A DNA stretch of 64,000 bases from Saprospiraceae bacterium. GTDB taxonomy: Bacteria; Bacteroidota; Bacteroidia; Chitinophagales; Saprospiraceae. The stretch's first letter is position 1, and each line of letters starts with the position of its first letter. The notes beneath the pieces are model-generated. The model had not been told where the DNA came from, ran no database searches, and saw only the letters and a program-made list of their open reading frames with translations. The stretch spans positions 21,414 through 85,413 of the forward strand of contig JABWBR010000010.1 in the NCBI GenBank assembly GCA_013360405.1, written 5' to 3'. Position numbers and translations under genes: made by a program. Positions 56,217 through 64,000 of this stretch are shown piece by piece.

Positions 56217-57905
56217 TTACTGGGTTTTACCAAGGTCGTTGGTTTTTACAATATAAAGTGAACCGTTTTGTACTCCAGCAGCCAGAAATCCACCATCGGG
56301 GGTAGCAACGGCTGATCTGAAGTAATCATCACCCACGCTTCCGAAGCTTTCGATCCAGTTAATTTGGTTATTATTACTGATCTTGACAAGCATGGCATTT
56401 CCGTCTTTAATGCCGCCCAGCACATACGATCCGTCGGTTTGAGCGATCAATGCGTATGCAAATTCGAGCCCTCCACCATCAATTTGGCGGGGGTATGGCG
56501 CAATCGCGCTGCCGCTGCTGTTCACTTGCACCAAATAAATATCTTGTGCGCTTCTGCCGCTGAGCATAAAAGAATTGCCCGGTAATGCGGTGATAGTGCT
56601 TGCCACTTCAAATTCTCCCGTGCCAAACGTCTTGGGATATCCTGCTGCCAGGGTTCCGAATTCATCTATTTTCATCAACATGGCATCCGTATGACTGCCC
56701 GGCGCACCTTTAGAACCGGCAATCCAAATATTATTACCGGCGTCGGCAACTACGGCATATCCAATCTCATTATCAGGCAAACTAATTCTTTGAGGCAATA
56801 TTCCGAACGAATTCCCAAAAGAAGCCGGTTGGCCGCTGGCGATAAATACGTCAAAGTCGCCGGCAATTGGATTGTTTACTCTTCCCGCCACTAAGACATA
56901 ACCCGTTGGCGTCTGGGTTACGCTATAAGCTATTTCACTACTATTATTTGGTGAAAGGCTTAACGAAATAGGCCCACGGAGCTTATTTCCAATAGTATCA
57001 ACCCTTAGATAAAATCCATCGGAATTATTCACCGAAGTGTTTAAAACCGAACCTACAATTGCAATTGTGCCATCTGATAGTTTAATCATATCGTATGGTT
57101 CGGAATTGGGAAGATCATTAAATAGGTATTCGCCAATTGTATTACCGAATACATCCAATTTCAGAAGTACGATACCCGAATTTTGACCTGATGCCCTTTT
57201 TGCCAGGATTAAGGTGTTTCCATTGTCGAGCAAGACGATTTTTTTGGCCTCCCCATATTCGGCTTTTGTCAAAAGAAACGTATTCCAGCTCACATTCACA
57301 TCATTGGTGACCGAATCTTTTCCCAAATCACCACTTACTACCAGCTTGACATTATAAGTTCCTGGCAACATAAATTTATGGGTAAAGTGCTGTGTATTAG
57401 CCTGGAAATCGTTATCGACGTACCATTTGTAGGTATTGGCATTAACCGAATTATTAGTAAAAACGACCGTGGCAGGCGCTTTATAATCCTGGTTGGGAAA
57501 GGTAAACGCCGCCGTCACACCACTGGTCGGGTTGATTAGTATGACCTCGCCGTAGAATGTGCGACCGTGTACGTCGATGGCATATGCCCTGATGTAATGG
57601 GTTGCATTGGGCTCCAGCAGTTCCAGTTCGCTGGTAAAAGAACCGGTGCTAGTGGTAGCGCCCAATTCCGTGGTATTATCAGCAGTAGTAGGTGGGTTGT
57701 TGGTGCTCGACCACACATGGCCGTGCTGTACGATGCCGTCGCCAAGGGCCGTCAGTTGCCCGGCGACGGTCATGTCGGCAGGATCAAAATTGCCCGTAGT
57801 AACCGCGGGCGACTGAACGGAGGCGATTTCTTTGAGTTCTTCACCGCACGAAAAAACGGCGAGCAGGAGCCAAACTCCCAGTATGAGTTGGAAAATGGTT
57901 TTCAT
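56217..57905 (-). CDS. Lipoprotein with PKD domain and beta-propeller-like repeats
   Basis: The protein has 562 residues with a lipoprotein signal ending in AVFSC (about residue 20). A fibronectin/Ig-like domain (about 25-125, LEPNATHYIRAYAID) is followed by a PKD domain (about 130-205, FTNNSVNANTYKWYVD and PGTYNVKLVVSG), and then ~350 residues of repeats such as GGLEFAYALIAQTDGSYVLGG, characteristic of surface propellers. It is probably outer-membrane-anchored and binds protein or glycan. It sits between the trypsin and vWA genes in one operon. Confidence 0.82.
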   Translation of the reverse strand: MKTIFQLILGVWLLLAVFSCGEELKEIASVQSPAVTTGNFDPADMTVAGQLTALGDGIVQHGHVWSSTNNPPTTADNTTELGATTSTGSFTSELELLEPNATHYIRAYAIDVHGRTFYGEVILINPTSGVTAAFTFPNQDYKAPATVVFTNNSVNANTYKWYVDNDFQANTQHFTHKFMLPGTYNVKLVVSGDLGKDSVTNDVNVSWNTFLLTKAEYGEAKKIVLLDNGNTLILAKRASGQNSGIVLLKLDVFGNTIGEYLFNDLPNSEPYDMIKLSDGTIAIVGSVLNTSVNNSDGFYLRVDTIGNKLRGPISLSLSPNNSSEIAYSVTQTPTGYVLVAGRVNNPIAGDFDVFIASGQPASFGNSFGILPQRISLPDNEIGYAVVADAGNNIWIAGSKGAPGSHTDAMLMKIDEFGTLAAGYPKTFGTGEFEVASTITALPGNSFMLSGRSAQDIYLVQVNSSGSAIAPYPRQIDGGGLEFAYALIAQTDGSYVLGGIKDGNAMLVKISNNNQINWIESFGSVGDDYFRSAVATPDGGFLAAGVQNGSLYIVKTNDLGKTQ

Positions 57906-57915
57906 GGGTAGTTGT

Positions 57916-58950
57916 TTAGAAGGTAAAGCGAATACCTGTTTGTGAGGATTCCTGGAAAAAGTCGACCTGACTGAAAAAATTGGGAACCGGCTTCGACGGC
58001 TTTGCGGCTGTTTTTTTCTTTTTCTTAATCACGTTGCACAACACAGCCGCCACGGCAAAGCCGCCCGAAGCGGCGTAGGATATGTTGCGCCACTTGTAAT
58101 CGTCTTTGGCTTGTTGTAGCATGTCGTTGCGCGACAATCCCTGGTAAACCGGCGCTGATTCGTCGAGGTTGGTTTTGTAGATCTCGTATTGGTCCACGCC
58201 GTCGTTGTTGAAATACAGGCCTGCCCCGGCGCCGGCCACGGCGAGTCCGCCAAACACGTATGTAAGCGGGTTTAGCGGTTCCTTGTAGGGTAGCAGGAAA
58301 TTGGTGGGGATGCGCCATTTTTGGAGGTAGTTGATCACCTCGTCGATATTGACGGCCGTGGCGCTGGCGCCGCTGCTCACTTCGGTGATCAATCCCAGCA
58401 GCCGGCCTTTTTTGCGTTCTACCAGGGCGCCGCCCGAGAAACCGGGATTGATACCCAGGCTCGAAAACCCAAGTTGATATGTTCCCAGCCGGGTATTGGT
58501 GAGGGTATTCATCTTGTTGTAAGTCCATTCCGCGCCATATGGATGGCCGATACAGCTCACCGCCAGGTCTACTTTCAATTCCTCGATATTGCCACGCCGG
58601 AATTCGTAGTAGTTGATGGGCGCATTGGCAGGAATCCGGGCAACCACCACGGCGATATCAAGTTCTTCGTTGACCTGGTAATGGAGTGTGGCCGGAAATT
58701 CCGTCCAACTCGCCTGGTTGAGCCTCACTGTAATGGATTGGGCGTCTTTGACTACATGGTAGGCCGTGACGATAAATAACTGATCGCCCGTGCGGCCGGA
58801 TACGATACCGGCGCCGGTTTCGCCCTCGGAGCCTTCCTGGTTAACCGTTTTGATCAAAGCTACGCCTTGGAGGATATTTTGCGAAAGCGATACAGGAACG
58901 TATCCCATACACATCGCTACGCATAGCGGGAGGAAATACAGGTTTTTCAT
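57916..58950 (-). CDS. Exported trypsin-like serine protease with two membrane helices
   Basis: The protein has 344 residues: signal peptide (about 1-23), trypsin-like domain (about 25-210) with an intact triad H65 (TAYHVV), D98 (ELDIAVV) and S172 (PGFSGGALV), then two hydrophobic segments (about 224-243 and 281-299) flanking a soluble loop, and a basic tail KKKKKTAAKPSKP. The topology suggests a membrane-anchored protease. Unlike HtrA it has no PDZ domain. The ATG at 58950 is preferred to a GTG at 58977. It leads the trypsin/PKD/vWA operon and diverges from the EAD11-like pair. Trypsin domains are known partners in bacterial conflict systems with EAD adaptors. Confidence 0.85.
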   Translation of the reverse strand: MKNLYFLPLCVAMCMGYVPVSLSQNILQGVALIKTVNQEGSEGETGAGIVSGRTGDQLFIVTAYHVVKDAQSITVRLNQASWTEFPATLHYQVNEELDIAVVVARIPANAPINYYEFRRGNIEELKVDLAVSCIGHPYGAEWTYNKMNTLTNTRLGTYQLGFSSLGINPGFSGGALVERKKGRLLGLITEVSSGASATAVNIDEVINYLQKWRIPTNFLLPYKEPLNPLTYVFGGLAVAGAGAGLYFNNDGVDQYEIYKTNLDESAPVYQGLSRNDMLQQAKDDYKWRNISYAASGGFAVAAVLCNVIKKKKKTAAKPSKPVPNFFSQVDFFQESSQTGIRFTF

Positions 58951-58989
58951 GATAATGCATCTTTTGGAGTGTATCACTGTACACGAAAG

Positions 58990-59155
58990 TTAGAGCTTGT
59001 TTGGATTTTCGTGATTGAGCGAAAGCGAGCAAATTTTGTTTTAGAGGAGGCGCGTCTTGCAGGCGTAGCAGGCAGCTACGGCGAAAAAACGCAACGAAGT
59101 ATAAAACAAAATTGGCCGCTTGTAGCCAATTGACGAATGTCCAAACAAGCTCTTA
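58990..59155. mobile_element. 160-bp MITE with GAGCTTGTTTGGA ends and TTA duplication
   Basis: The ends GAGCTTGTTTGGA-TTTCGT (58993-59012) and the complement of ACGAATGTCCAAACAAGCTC (59133-59152) match apart from one or two bases, flanked by TTA at 58990-58992 and 59153-59155. A second inner pair is CAAATTTTGTTTTA near 59030 with ATAAAACAAAATTG near 59101. There is no coding capacity. It fills the divergent promoter region of the trypsin operon and the EAD11-like pair, and could bring promoter or insulating elements. Confidence 0.75.
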
Positions 59156-59310
59156 ATACCTGCTATAGCCTTTCGTTACCGTTTTTTAAATGCTTTTTTG
59201 GTAGCGTAATATTTGCACCCCTTGTCGCATTAATGATTGAGGCCGGGTTATTACACCTGTGTAAAGATAATATATTAATTTTATAAAAAATAAACCTCAA
59301 CCACAAATAC
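59156..59310 (+). other. Upstream region of the secreted/EAD11-like operon
   Basis: An AT-rich leader holds GCGTAATATTTGC near 59203-59214 and TAATTTTA at 59276-59283, each one base off the TAnnTTTG consensus. No gene or repeat was seen. Confidence 0.4.
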
Positions 59311-60051
59311 ATGAAAACCAAACTTTTGTTAGTAGTGCTGATGTGGGCGTTGTGTGTGACCACCGTCTTACAAGCCCAGAAGTTGACTGTAAAAGAAGAA
59401 AAAGACAACTACATCGAAGGCGTCTACTCGCTCGAAGTGGGCGCTTCGCTGGAGATCATTTCATTTTACGATTACTTTGAGCCCTACGAAACCGGCAAAA
59501 AACAACAGATGCAGGCTGCTTTTTATGCGCCCGGGGTTGATTCGTTTTTATTAAAAGCCGAAGAAAAAAAGATCGTGGGCTATTACTGGATGCAATCCAA
59601 ACCCGCAAAATCAAAAAAAGGCGCCAACGTTTTTGGCCCCTGGTATGCCGACGGCATGCTGAAAAAGCTGGCGGTGCCGGCTTCCAATTTGGGGGTTCTG
59701 CTGCGCTACCGGGGCCGCAAGAGCAATTACCTGCTGCCTTTGTCAGTCTATCAAGGCACAACACCGAAAGCCTCGGAGCAATACAAAGCCGTTTTTCGCC
59801 TGGCGAAGAGTATATCCAAAGGCCAGTTTAAGGTATACAAGGGCGAATACAGCGGTCTACCGCCGGAGGCGAAACTTGCTCAACAAGGTATCATCGGCAG
59901 AAACCTGGGCGGCTCGGTCTTCCAGGTCGCCATAAATAAGCATACCTTACAGGATTATACAGGCTGGGTAACCGTCACTTTGTTGCTCGAAGAGCGCAAT
60001 ACGACCAATAAGACGCCCTTCCGGTTTTATTTTTATCACACGAACCCCTAA
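59311..60051 (+). CDS. Secreted protein of unknown function in the EAD11-like operon
   Basis: The protein has 246 residues with a signal peptide ending in VLQAQ (about residue 23). The rest is beta-rich with many aromatic and basic residues, and contains two stretches with Tyr-rich strands such as SLEIISFYDYFEPYETGKK. No family was recognised. It is encoded 6 bases before the EAD11-like membrane protein and thus probably forms a complex with its periplasmic domain. Confidence 0.65.
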   Translation: MKTKLLLVVLMWALCVTTVLQAQKLTVKEEKDNYIEGVYSLEVGASLEIISFYDYFEPYETGKKQQMQAAFYAPGVDSFLLKAEEKKIVGYYWMQSKPAKSKKGANVFGPWYADGMLKKLAVPASNLGVLLRYRGRKSNYLLPLSVYQGTTPKASEQYKAVFRLAKSISKGQFKVYKGEYSGLPPEAKLAQQGIIGRNLGGSVFQVAINKHTLQDYTGWVTVTLLLEERNTTNKTPFRFYFYHTNP

Positions 60052-60057
60052 GCGATC

Positions 60058-61407
60058 ATGCAGGCCGCCGATTATATCAGGAAGCTCATTTCTATCAACC
60101 GCACGGATGCGGCGCTGGCTTTTTTGCATGAGATATCCGGGCAGCTCGCCCCGGAGGTCAATGAAGAGGTAGTGCTACATGCCGCCAATTACGCGCGTCT
60201 GCAGCAGGATAAGATCGAGGGCACTTTATCGAAACAAGACGAAAAACTGCTCTTCACCCAACTCCACAACGCGCTGCTATACGTGGCCGGCGCCCTTCCG
60301 CCCCATATTGAGGCCCCGGTGGCGGGTATTCAAGTGGCCGGGCTAGACATACAGGTGTTTTTGCTCCGCTACCGCCTTCCCATCCTGCTCGCTTTGTGGG
60401 GTCTTGTAATTTTGAGCGCCCTGTGGCTGCAATCGAAACCCAAACCCGATGTGCCGGTGCGGCTGGATTTGACCCTCAACAGGCTGGCATTTACGGCCAA
60501 AGAATCTACCGATTTTGAAGTCGATCAATCTATTAGCACCTTGCAAATCAGCCAGTTCGGAACGGTAAGCCTGCCGGCACGGCGCCTTCGGATTAGCGAT
60601 CAGGAGGGCAATGCCAGGTCTTACGACGTAAGCGAAGGCCAAATCGAGTTGTCGCCTGCCAATGGCAACGACGAATCGGGCTTTATCCTCGACCACGTGT
60701 TCTTGCAGTCCATCGCATGGGAGGCGCACAGCCGGGTAACCCTCACGATGCCCGAAAACCAGGAAGAAGCCGGCGGCGTAATCGCCCTCGATATACAGTC
60801 GGGCAAGGCCGCCGGGGTGCTAAACTTTCAGGACAGCCTTGCTTTCGAATGCAGCCAATTGGAAATCAAAGGTTTGAACGAGGCGCTGTCGGTTGACTGG
60901 GCCTCCGGGGTACTCTTTGTGCCTCCCGGAGAAGCTGCCGAGCTGCATTTTAGCGGTCGGAGCGACAATCTATCTCTTCTGCTCGAATCGACGGAAAACA
61001 ACCAGCCGGCGGTGGAAAAACAACACCTGCCAATAGATAGTGTCGCCTTTATCCGCCCTTTGGGCAACGGCGAATTCACAAGCTCCATTCTACGCGCCGA
61101 TATCCAGTTTGTAGACAAAAAAAATCAACCATACCGCAGATTGTCGTTGAAAAGCGGCGAATTTCTTAAATTAGCCTCGGCCAAAGCACTCGAAATTGTG
61201 AGCATCCAATGGCATGAAAACGCCATACAAGTGCAACTGGCCGGCCGCGCCGGGCTACTGTCGGCAGGGCCGACCCTCGACACCCTGCAAATCCAAAACC
61301 CCGGATACATTTCCTGGTGGTGGCAATTTCACCCGCTCCAGGTAATTGCGGTAGTTGTTCTCCTTACCGGTCTGACGACTGCCAGTCGTCTGACCGGTAA
61401 ACGATAA
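60058..61407 (+). CDS. Membrane protein with N-terminal effector-associated (EAD11-like) domain
   Basis: The protein has 449 residues. The first ~80 residues (YIRKLISINRTDAALAFLHE, NYARLQQDKIEGTLSKQD, NALLYVAGAL) follow the EAD11 pattern: a death-fold-like helical adaptor used in bacterial conflict systems to recruit an effector with a matching EAD. A membrane helix (about 107-125) follows, then a ~300-residue periplasmic region and a second helix near 428-445. The N-terminal domain would be cytoplasmic and the middle periplasmic, so the protein could pass a periplasmic signal to a cytosolic effector. No other EAD was found in the window. The 3' end forms the hairpin CCGGTCTGACGACT/AGTCGTCTGACCGG. 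Confidence 0.72.
   Translation: MQAADYIRKLISINRTDAALAFLHEISGQLAPEVNEEVVLHAANYARLQQDKIEGTLSKQDEKLLFTQLHNALLYVAGALPPHIEAPVAGIQVAGLDIQVFLLRYRLPILLALWGLVILSALWLQSKPKPDVPVRLDLTLNRLAFTAKESTDFEVDQSISTLQISQFGTVSLPARRLRISDQEGNARSYDVSEGQIELSPANGNDESGFILDHVFLQSIAWEAHSRVTLTMPENQEEAGGVIALDIQSGKAAGVLNFQDSLAFECSQLEIKGLNEALSVDWASGVLFVPPGEAAELHFSGRSDNLSLLLESTENNQPAVEKQHLPIDSVAFIRPLGNGEFTSSILRADIQFVDKKNQPYRRLSLKSGEFLKLASAKALEIVSIQWHENAIQVQLAGRAGLLSAGPTLDTLQIQNPGYISWWWQFHPLQVIAVVVLLTGLTTASRLTGKR
61374..61404 (+). terminator. Perfect hairpin within the 3' end of the EAD11-like gene
   Basis: ACCGGTCTGACGACT and AGTCGTCTGACCGGT are exact complements with a 3-base loop, spanning about 61372-61403 and ending just before the stop codon. 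It is translated (LTTASRLTG). It is another hairpin overlapping a gene end, but without a T run. Confidence 0.55.
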
Positions 61408-61420
61408 AAACACAAAACCT

Positions 61421-63469
61421 ATGCCTAATACCCTACACCGTTTCGTCCTGGCCGTTTGTCTGGCCGGCATCCTCTCCCCTGCCTTCGCCCAACATGCGGA
61501 AACCCCTGCCCAGCACGACCAGCGCATGGCCTGGTGGCGCGAAGCCCGCTTCGGCATGTTCATCCATTGGGGGCTCTACGCCATTCCCGCCGGCGAATGG
61601 GGCGGCGCCACCAACTACGGCGAATGGATACGCCATTCCGCACAGATACCGCTGGAAACCTACGACCAGTTTGTGCATCAATTCAACCCCACCGCCTTCA
61701 ACGCCGAAGCCTGGGTACAAATGGCCAAAGACGCGGGCATGAAATACATCGTCATCACCAGCAAACACCACGACGGCTTTTGCCTATGGGATTCCAAAGA
61801 AACCGACTTCGACGTGGCTTCCACGCCCTTCCGCCGCGATATCCTCAAAGAATTGGCCGACGCCTGCCGAAAGATCGGCGGCGTGAAGCTCTGCTTTTAC
61901 CATTCCATCATGGACTGGCACCACCCCGATTATACCCTGCGAAGGGGTTGGGAGAAAGACCGTCCGCTAGTCGGTGCGGATAGGGCTCGTTTTATTATTT
62001 ATTTAAAAAACCAACTCAAAGAACTCGTCACCAGCTACGGCGACATCGGCGTGCTGTGGTTCGACGGCGAGTGGGAGGAATTCTGGACCCATGCCGACGG
62101 CAAAGACCTGTACAACTACGTGCGCAGCCTCAAACCCGACATCATCGTCAACAACCGGGTAGACAAAGGACGCGGCGGCATGGCCGGCATGACCTCCTCG
62201 AGCGAATACGCCGGCGACTTTGGCACGCCCGAACAGGAAATCCCGGAAACCGGACTGCCCGGCGTGGATTGGGAGAGCTGCATGACCATGAACGACAATT
62301 GGGGGTACAACAAAAACGACCTCCACTTCAAAACCAGCGAAGACCTGCTGCGCAAACTCGCCGACATCGCCTCGAAGGGCGGCAACTTCCTGCTCAACAT
62401 AGGCCCAAAAGCCGACGGAACCTTCCCGCAACAAAGCATCGACCGGCTGCGCGACATCGGCGCCTGGATGCGCCTCAACGGCGAGTCGATCTATGGCACT
62501 TCGGCAAGTCCGTTCCACCACACCGACTGGGGGCGGGTCACCCAAAAAAGCCTGGGCAAAAACAGCAGGCTTTATTTTCACGTCTTCGACTGGCCCAAAA
62601 GCGGCCTGCTGGAAGTGCACAACCTGGGCAATACCGTCACAAAAGCCTATTTGCTGGCCGGCGGACAAGCCGTCCCCTTCCGGAAAAAAGGATTTTCGCT
62701 CAGCCTGCAACTGCCCGCTGCCGCCCCCGACCCTGTTAATACAGTGATCGTAGTAGAAATAAAAGGCGCCCCCGAGGTATTCCACACCCCGCAGATCGAA
62801 GCCTACCATACCGAGTTCATCAGCGCGATGGAGGTGGCCCTTAGTCTGCCCGGCAGACAAGGCAAAGCCGTATTGCGCTACACAACCGACGGCACCACGC
62901 CCGGCCCTAAATCGGCGGTATATCGCGGACCTTTTAAAATAAATAAAAACACCCTCGTACAAGCCCGCTCCTTTGTAGGTAAAACCCCCGTGAGTGAAAC
63001 GGCGCAGCAGCAATTTACCCGGGTCACGCCGCCGGCGCCGGCATCTATTGAAGGCGCCGTGCCCGGTATCAAGGCGGTCTATTACGAAGGCAACTGGGAC
63101 AAACTGCCCGATTTCAAGACACTAAAACCGGTAGGAGAAGAGATCCTGCCTTCCCCGGGTACGGGCCGCATGGCCGGCAAAGACCACTACGGTATCGTCT
63201 TCGAAGGCTACATAGACATCCCTGCCGACGATATCTATCGATTTATCCTGGCCTCCGACGACGGCAGCCGCCTCTACGTCAACAACCGCCTGGTAGTGGA
63301 TAACGACGGCCTGCACGGCGCTCGCGAAGTTGGCGGGGCCGTTCCTCTGCTCAAAGGCCTAAATGCCATACGTATAGAGTTTTTTGAAAAATCGGGTGAT
63401 GAGTCTCTTTCGCTTTCCTTCGAATCTCGGAATGGTTCGCTGAAAGTGAGATGGCGGTGTGTATTGTAG
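61421..63469 (+). CDS. Secreted alpha-L-fucosidase (GH29) with C-terminal PA14 domain
   Basis: The protein has 682 residues: signal peptide (about 1-24), GH29 domain (about 25-450) with RFGMFIHWGLYAIPAGEW, HHDGFCLWDS and the nucleophile D215 in VLWFDGEWE, a beta domain like the chitobiase C-terminal (about 460-535, TDGTTPGPKSAVYRGPF), and a PA14 carbohydrate-binding domain (about 545-682, LASDDGSRLYVNNRLVVDNDG). It removes terminal fucose from glycans outside the cell or in the periplasm. The start lies 13 bases after the EAD11-like gene, which may be incidental. No sulfatase or SusCD pair is adjacent. Confidence 0.9.
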   Translation: MPNTLHRFVLAVCLAGILSPAFAQHAETPAQHDQRMAWWREARFGMFIHWGLYAIPAGEWGGATNYGEWIRHSAQIPLETYDQFVHQFNPTAFNAEAWVQMAKDAGMKYIVITSKHHDGFCLWDSKETDFDVASTPFRRDILKELADACRKIGGVKLCFYHSIMDWHHPDYTLRRGWEKDRPLVGADRARFIIYLKNQLKELVTSYGDIGVLWFDGEWEEFWTHADGKDLYNYVRSLKPDIIVNNRVDKGRGGMAGMTSSSEYAGDFGTPEQEIPETGLPGVDWESCMTMNDNWGYNKNDLHFKTSEDLLRKLADIASKGGNFLLNIGPKADGTFPQQSIDRLRDIGAWMRLNGESIYGTSASPFHHTDWGRVTQKSLGKNSRLYFHVFDWPKSGLLEVHNLGNTVTKAYLLAGGQAVPFRKKGFSLSLQLPAAAPDPVNTVIVVEIKGAPEVFHTPQIEAYHTEFISAMEVALSLPGRQGKAVLRYTTDGTTPGPKSAVYRGPFKINKNTLVQARSFVGKTPVSETAQQQFTRVTPPAPASIEGAVPGIKAVYYEGNWDKLPDFKTLKPVGEEILPSPGTGRMAGKDHYGIVFEGYIDIPADDIYRFILASDDGSRLYVNNRLVVDNDGLHGAREVGGAVPLLKGLNAIRIEFFEKSGDESLSLSFESRNGSLKVRWRCVL

Positions 63470-63725
63470 CCTTAACAAATATTGAATTTGATGCTCAGTA
63501 CATTCCCTTTTAGGTTTTTCCCCAAACTTTTCATCACATTATTCAAGATCGAGCTTGGATATACAAAAAACTTAAAAAGTATAGGATAGGCTCAATCTTC
63601 TGTACATCAAGGAGAATTTTCAGCTTACCGTTCTACGATGTCGCATGTTTAATGTTTTTTGTAAATTGCAGTTTTACCCTACTCTACGGTATAAATTTAT
63701 TTAACCACTTTAAAAATTAGGCCTT
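63470..63725. other. Intergenic stretch before the last gene
   Basis: About 256 bases of AT-rich sequence separate the fucosidase from the last gene. A weak repeat (ATTGAATTTGATGC) and no exact TAnnTTTG box were seen. Confidence 0.4.
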
Positions 63726-64000
63726 ATGAGAAATGTAATAAAATTATTGCACAAACAAATTTTAAACAAATTGCGCACCTATCATCTCATCTTAACTTTG
63801 TTGCTGCTCTTATTGTTAAATCGATCACCATTGTATGCACAGCACCTTCAGATTTGCGGAACACCTGAAAGTACAACTGAAGAAATACTCACCGCGCGAA
63901 GTTTGATCAGCCTGAACGTACCTGCATCTTCTTTGAATACGATCTACGAAATTCCTGTTCATTTTTACCTGGTCAACGACGATAACGGCGCCCCGCCGGT
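63726..64000 (+). CDS. Secreted protein, 3' end outside window
   Basis: The first 91 residues are visible: a basic start, a strong hydrophobic signal (about 22-36, LILTLLLLLLLN) and cleavage near LYAQ, then a mature region beginning HLQICGTPESTTEEIL with VPASSLNTIYEIPVHFYLVNDDNG. The C-G-T-P motif and the IPVHFYLVNDDNG strand resemble the pro-region of secreted metalloproteases of Bacteroidota that are sorted by type 9 secretion, but the catalytic part is not in the window. No promoter box is clear. Confidence 0.6.
   Translation, partial: MRNVIKLLHKQILNKLRTYHLILTLLLLLLLNRSPLYAQHLQICGTPESTTEEILTARSLISLNVPASSLNTIYEIPVHFYLVNDDNGAPP

Overview
The window is about 64 kb of a Bacteroidota chromosome, most like the Saprospiria (Lewinella/Haliscomenobacter type). 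The evidence is: promoters of the TTG-N19/20-TAnnTTTG type (upstream of rpsT and of a tetR gene), a CHU_C-type C-terminal sorting domain (type 9 secretion), a PorE-like TPR/propeller/OmpA protein, many signal-peptide proteins, and secreted caspase, CHAT and trypsin proteins. Exact taxonomy is inference. No rRNA, tRNA, CRISPR array, complete insertion sequence or prophage was recognised.

Layout. 1-2.8 kb: 5'-truncated comEC and a four-module helix-hairpin-helix protein. 2.8-3.16 kb: a fold-back element with a flanking 13-bp direct repeat. 3.25-4.0 kb: hepT/mntA toxin-antitoxin pair. 4.1-7.4 kb: lipoprotein, GT4 glycosyltransferase, manC. 7.5-8.3 kb: rRNA pseudouridine synthase. 8.5-15.5 kb: an autoregulated tetR operon with a LolA-like protein, two FtsX permeases, an ABC ATPase, CorA and an outer-membrane protein. 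15.6-17.3 kb: beta-barrel protein and EamA transporter. 17.4-20.9 kb: two tandem secreted MORN-caspase proteins. 21.2-25.0 kb: DUF4920 lipoprotein, HD hydrolase, a 1.1-kb gap holding an unlisted 47-aa minus-strand gene, and a mosaic helical-repeat protein. 25.2-29.6 kb: S24 repressor, coiled-coil protein, GNAT, class III cyclase and a conserved exported protein. 29.7-34.8 kb: wecB, GT4, membrane protein, GH57/DUF3536. 35-41.5 kb: unknown protein, secreted partner, CHASE2 sensor and secreted TPR-CHAT protease. 41.6-53.5 kb: PorE-like OmpA protein, sucA, rpsT, merR, a CHU_C surface protein, HtrA, HD protein, ECF sigma factor and a small anti-sigma-like protein. 53.6-61.4 kb: a divergent locus with trypsin, PKD/propeller lipoprotein and vWA/barrel protein on the minus strand, and a secreted protein plus an EAD11-like membrane protein on the plus strand. 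61.4-64 kb: GH29 fucosidase and the start of a secreted protein.

Two themes stand out. First, almost every longer gene boundary carries a short array of 7-bp or 8-bp near-tandem units, usually two opposed arms that fold into a hairpin. Each array has its own unit sequence, but the period is conserved. Several arrays supply the stop codon of the upstream gene, and two sit inside coding sequence just after a signal peptide, where copy-number change would shift the frame. Second, the window is rich in extracytoplasmic relatives of programmed-death proteases: two MORN-caspases, TPR-CHAT beside a CHASE2 sensor, and trypsin beside vWA and EAD11-like proteins. The last group is a candidate trans-envelope conflict or signalling system.
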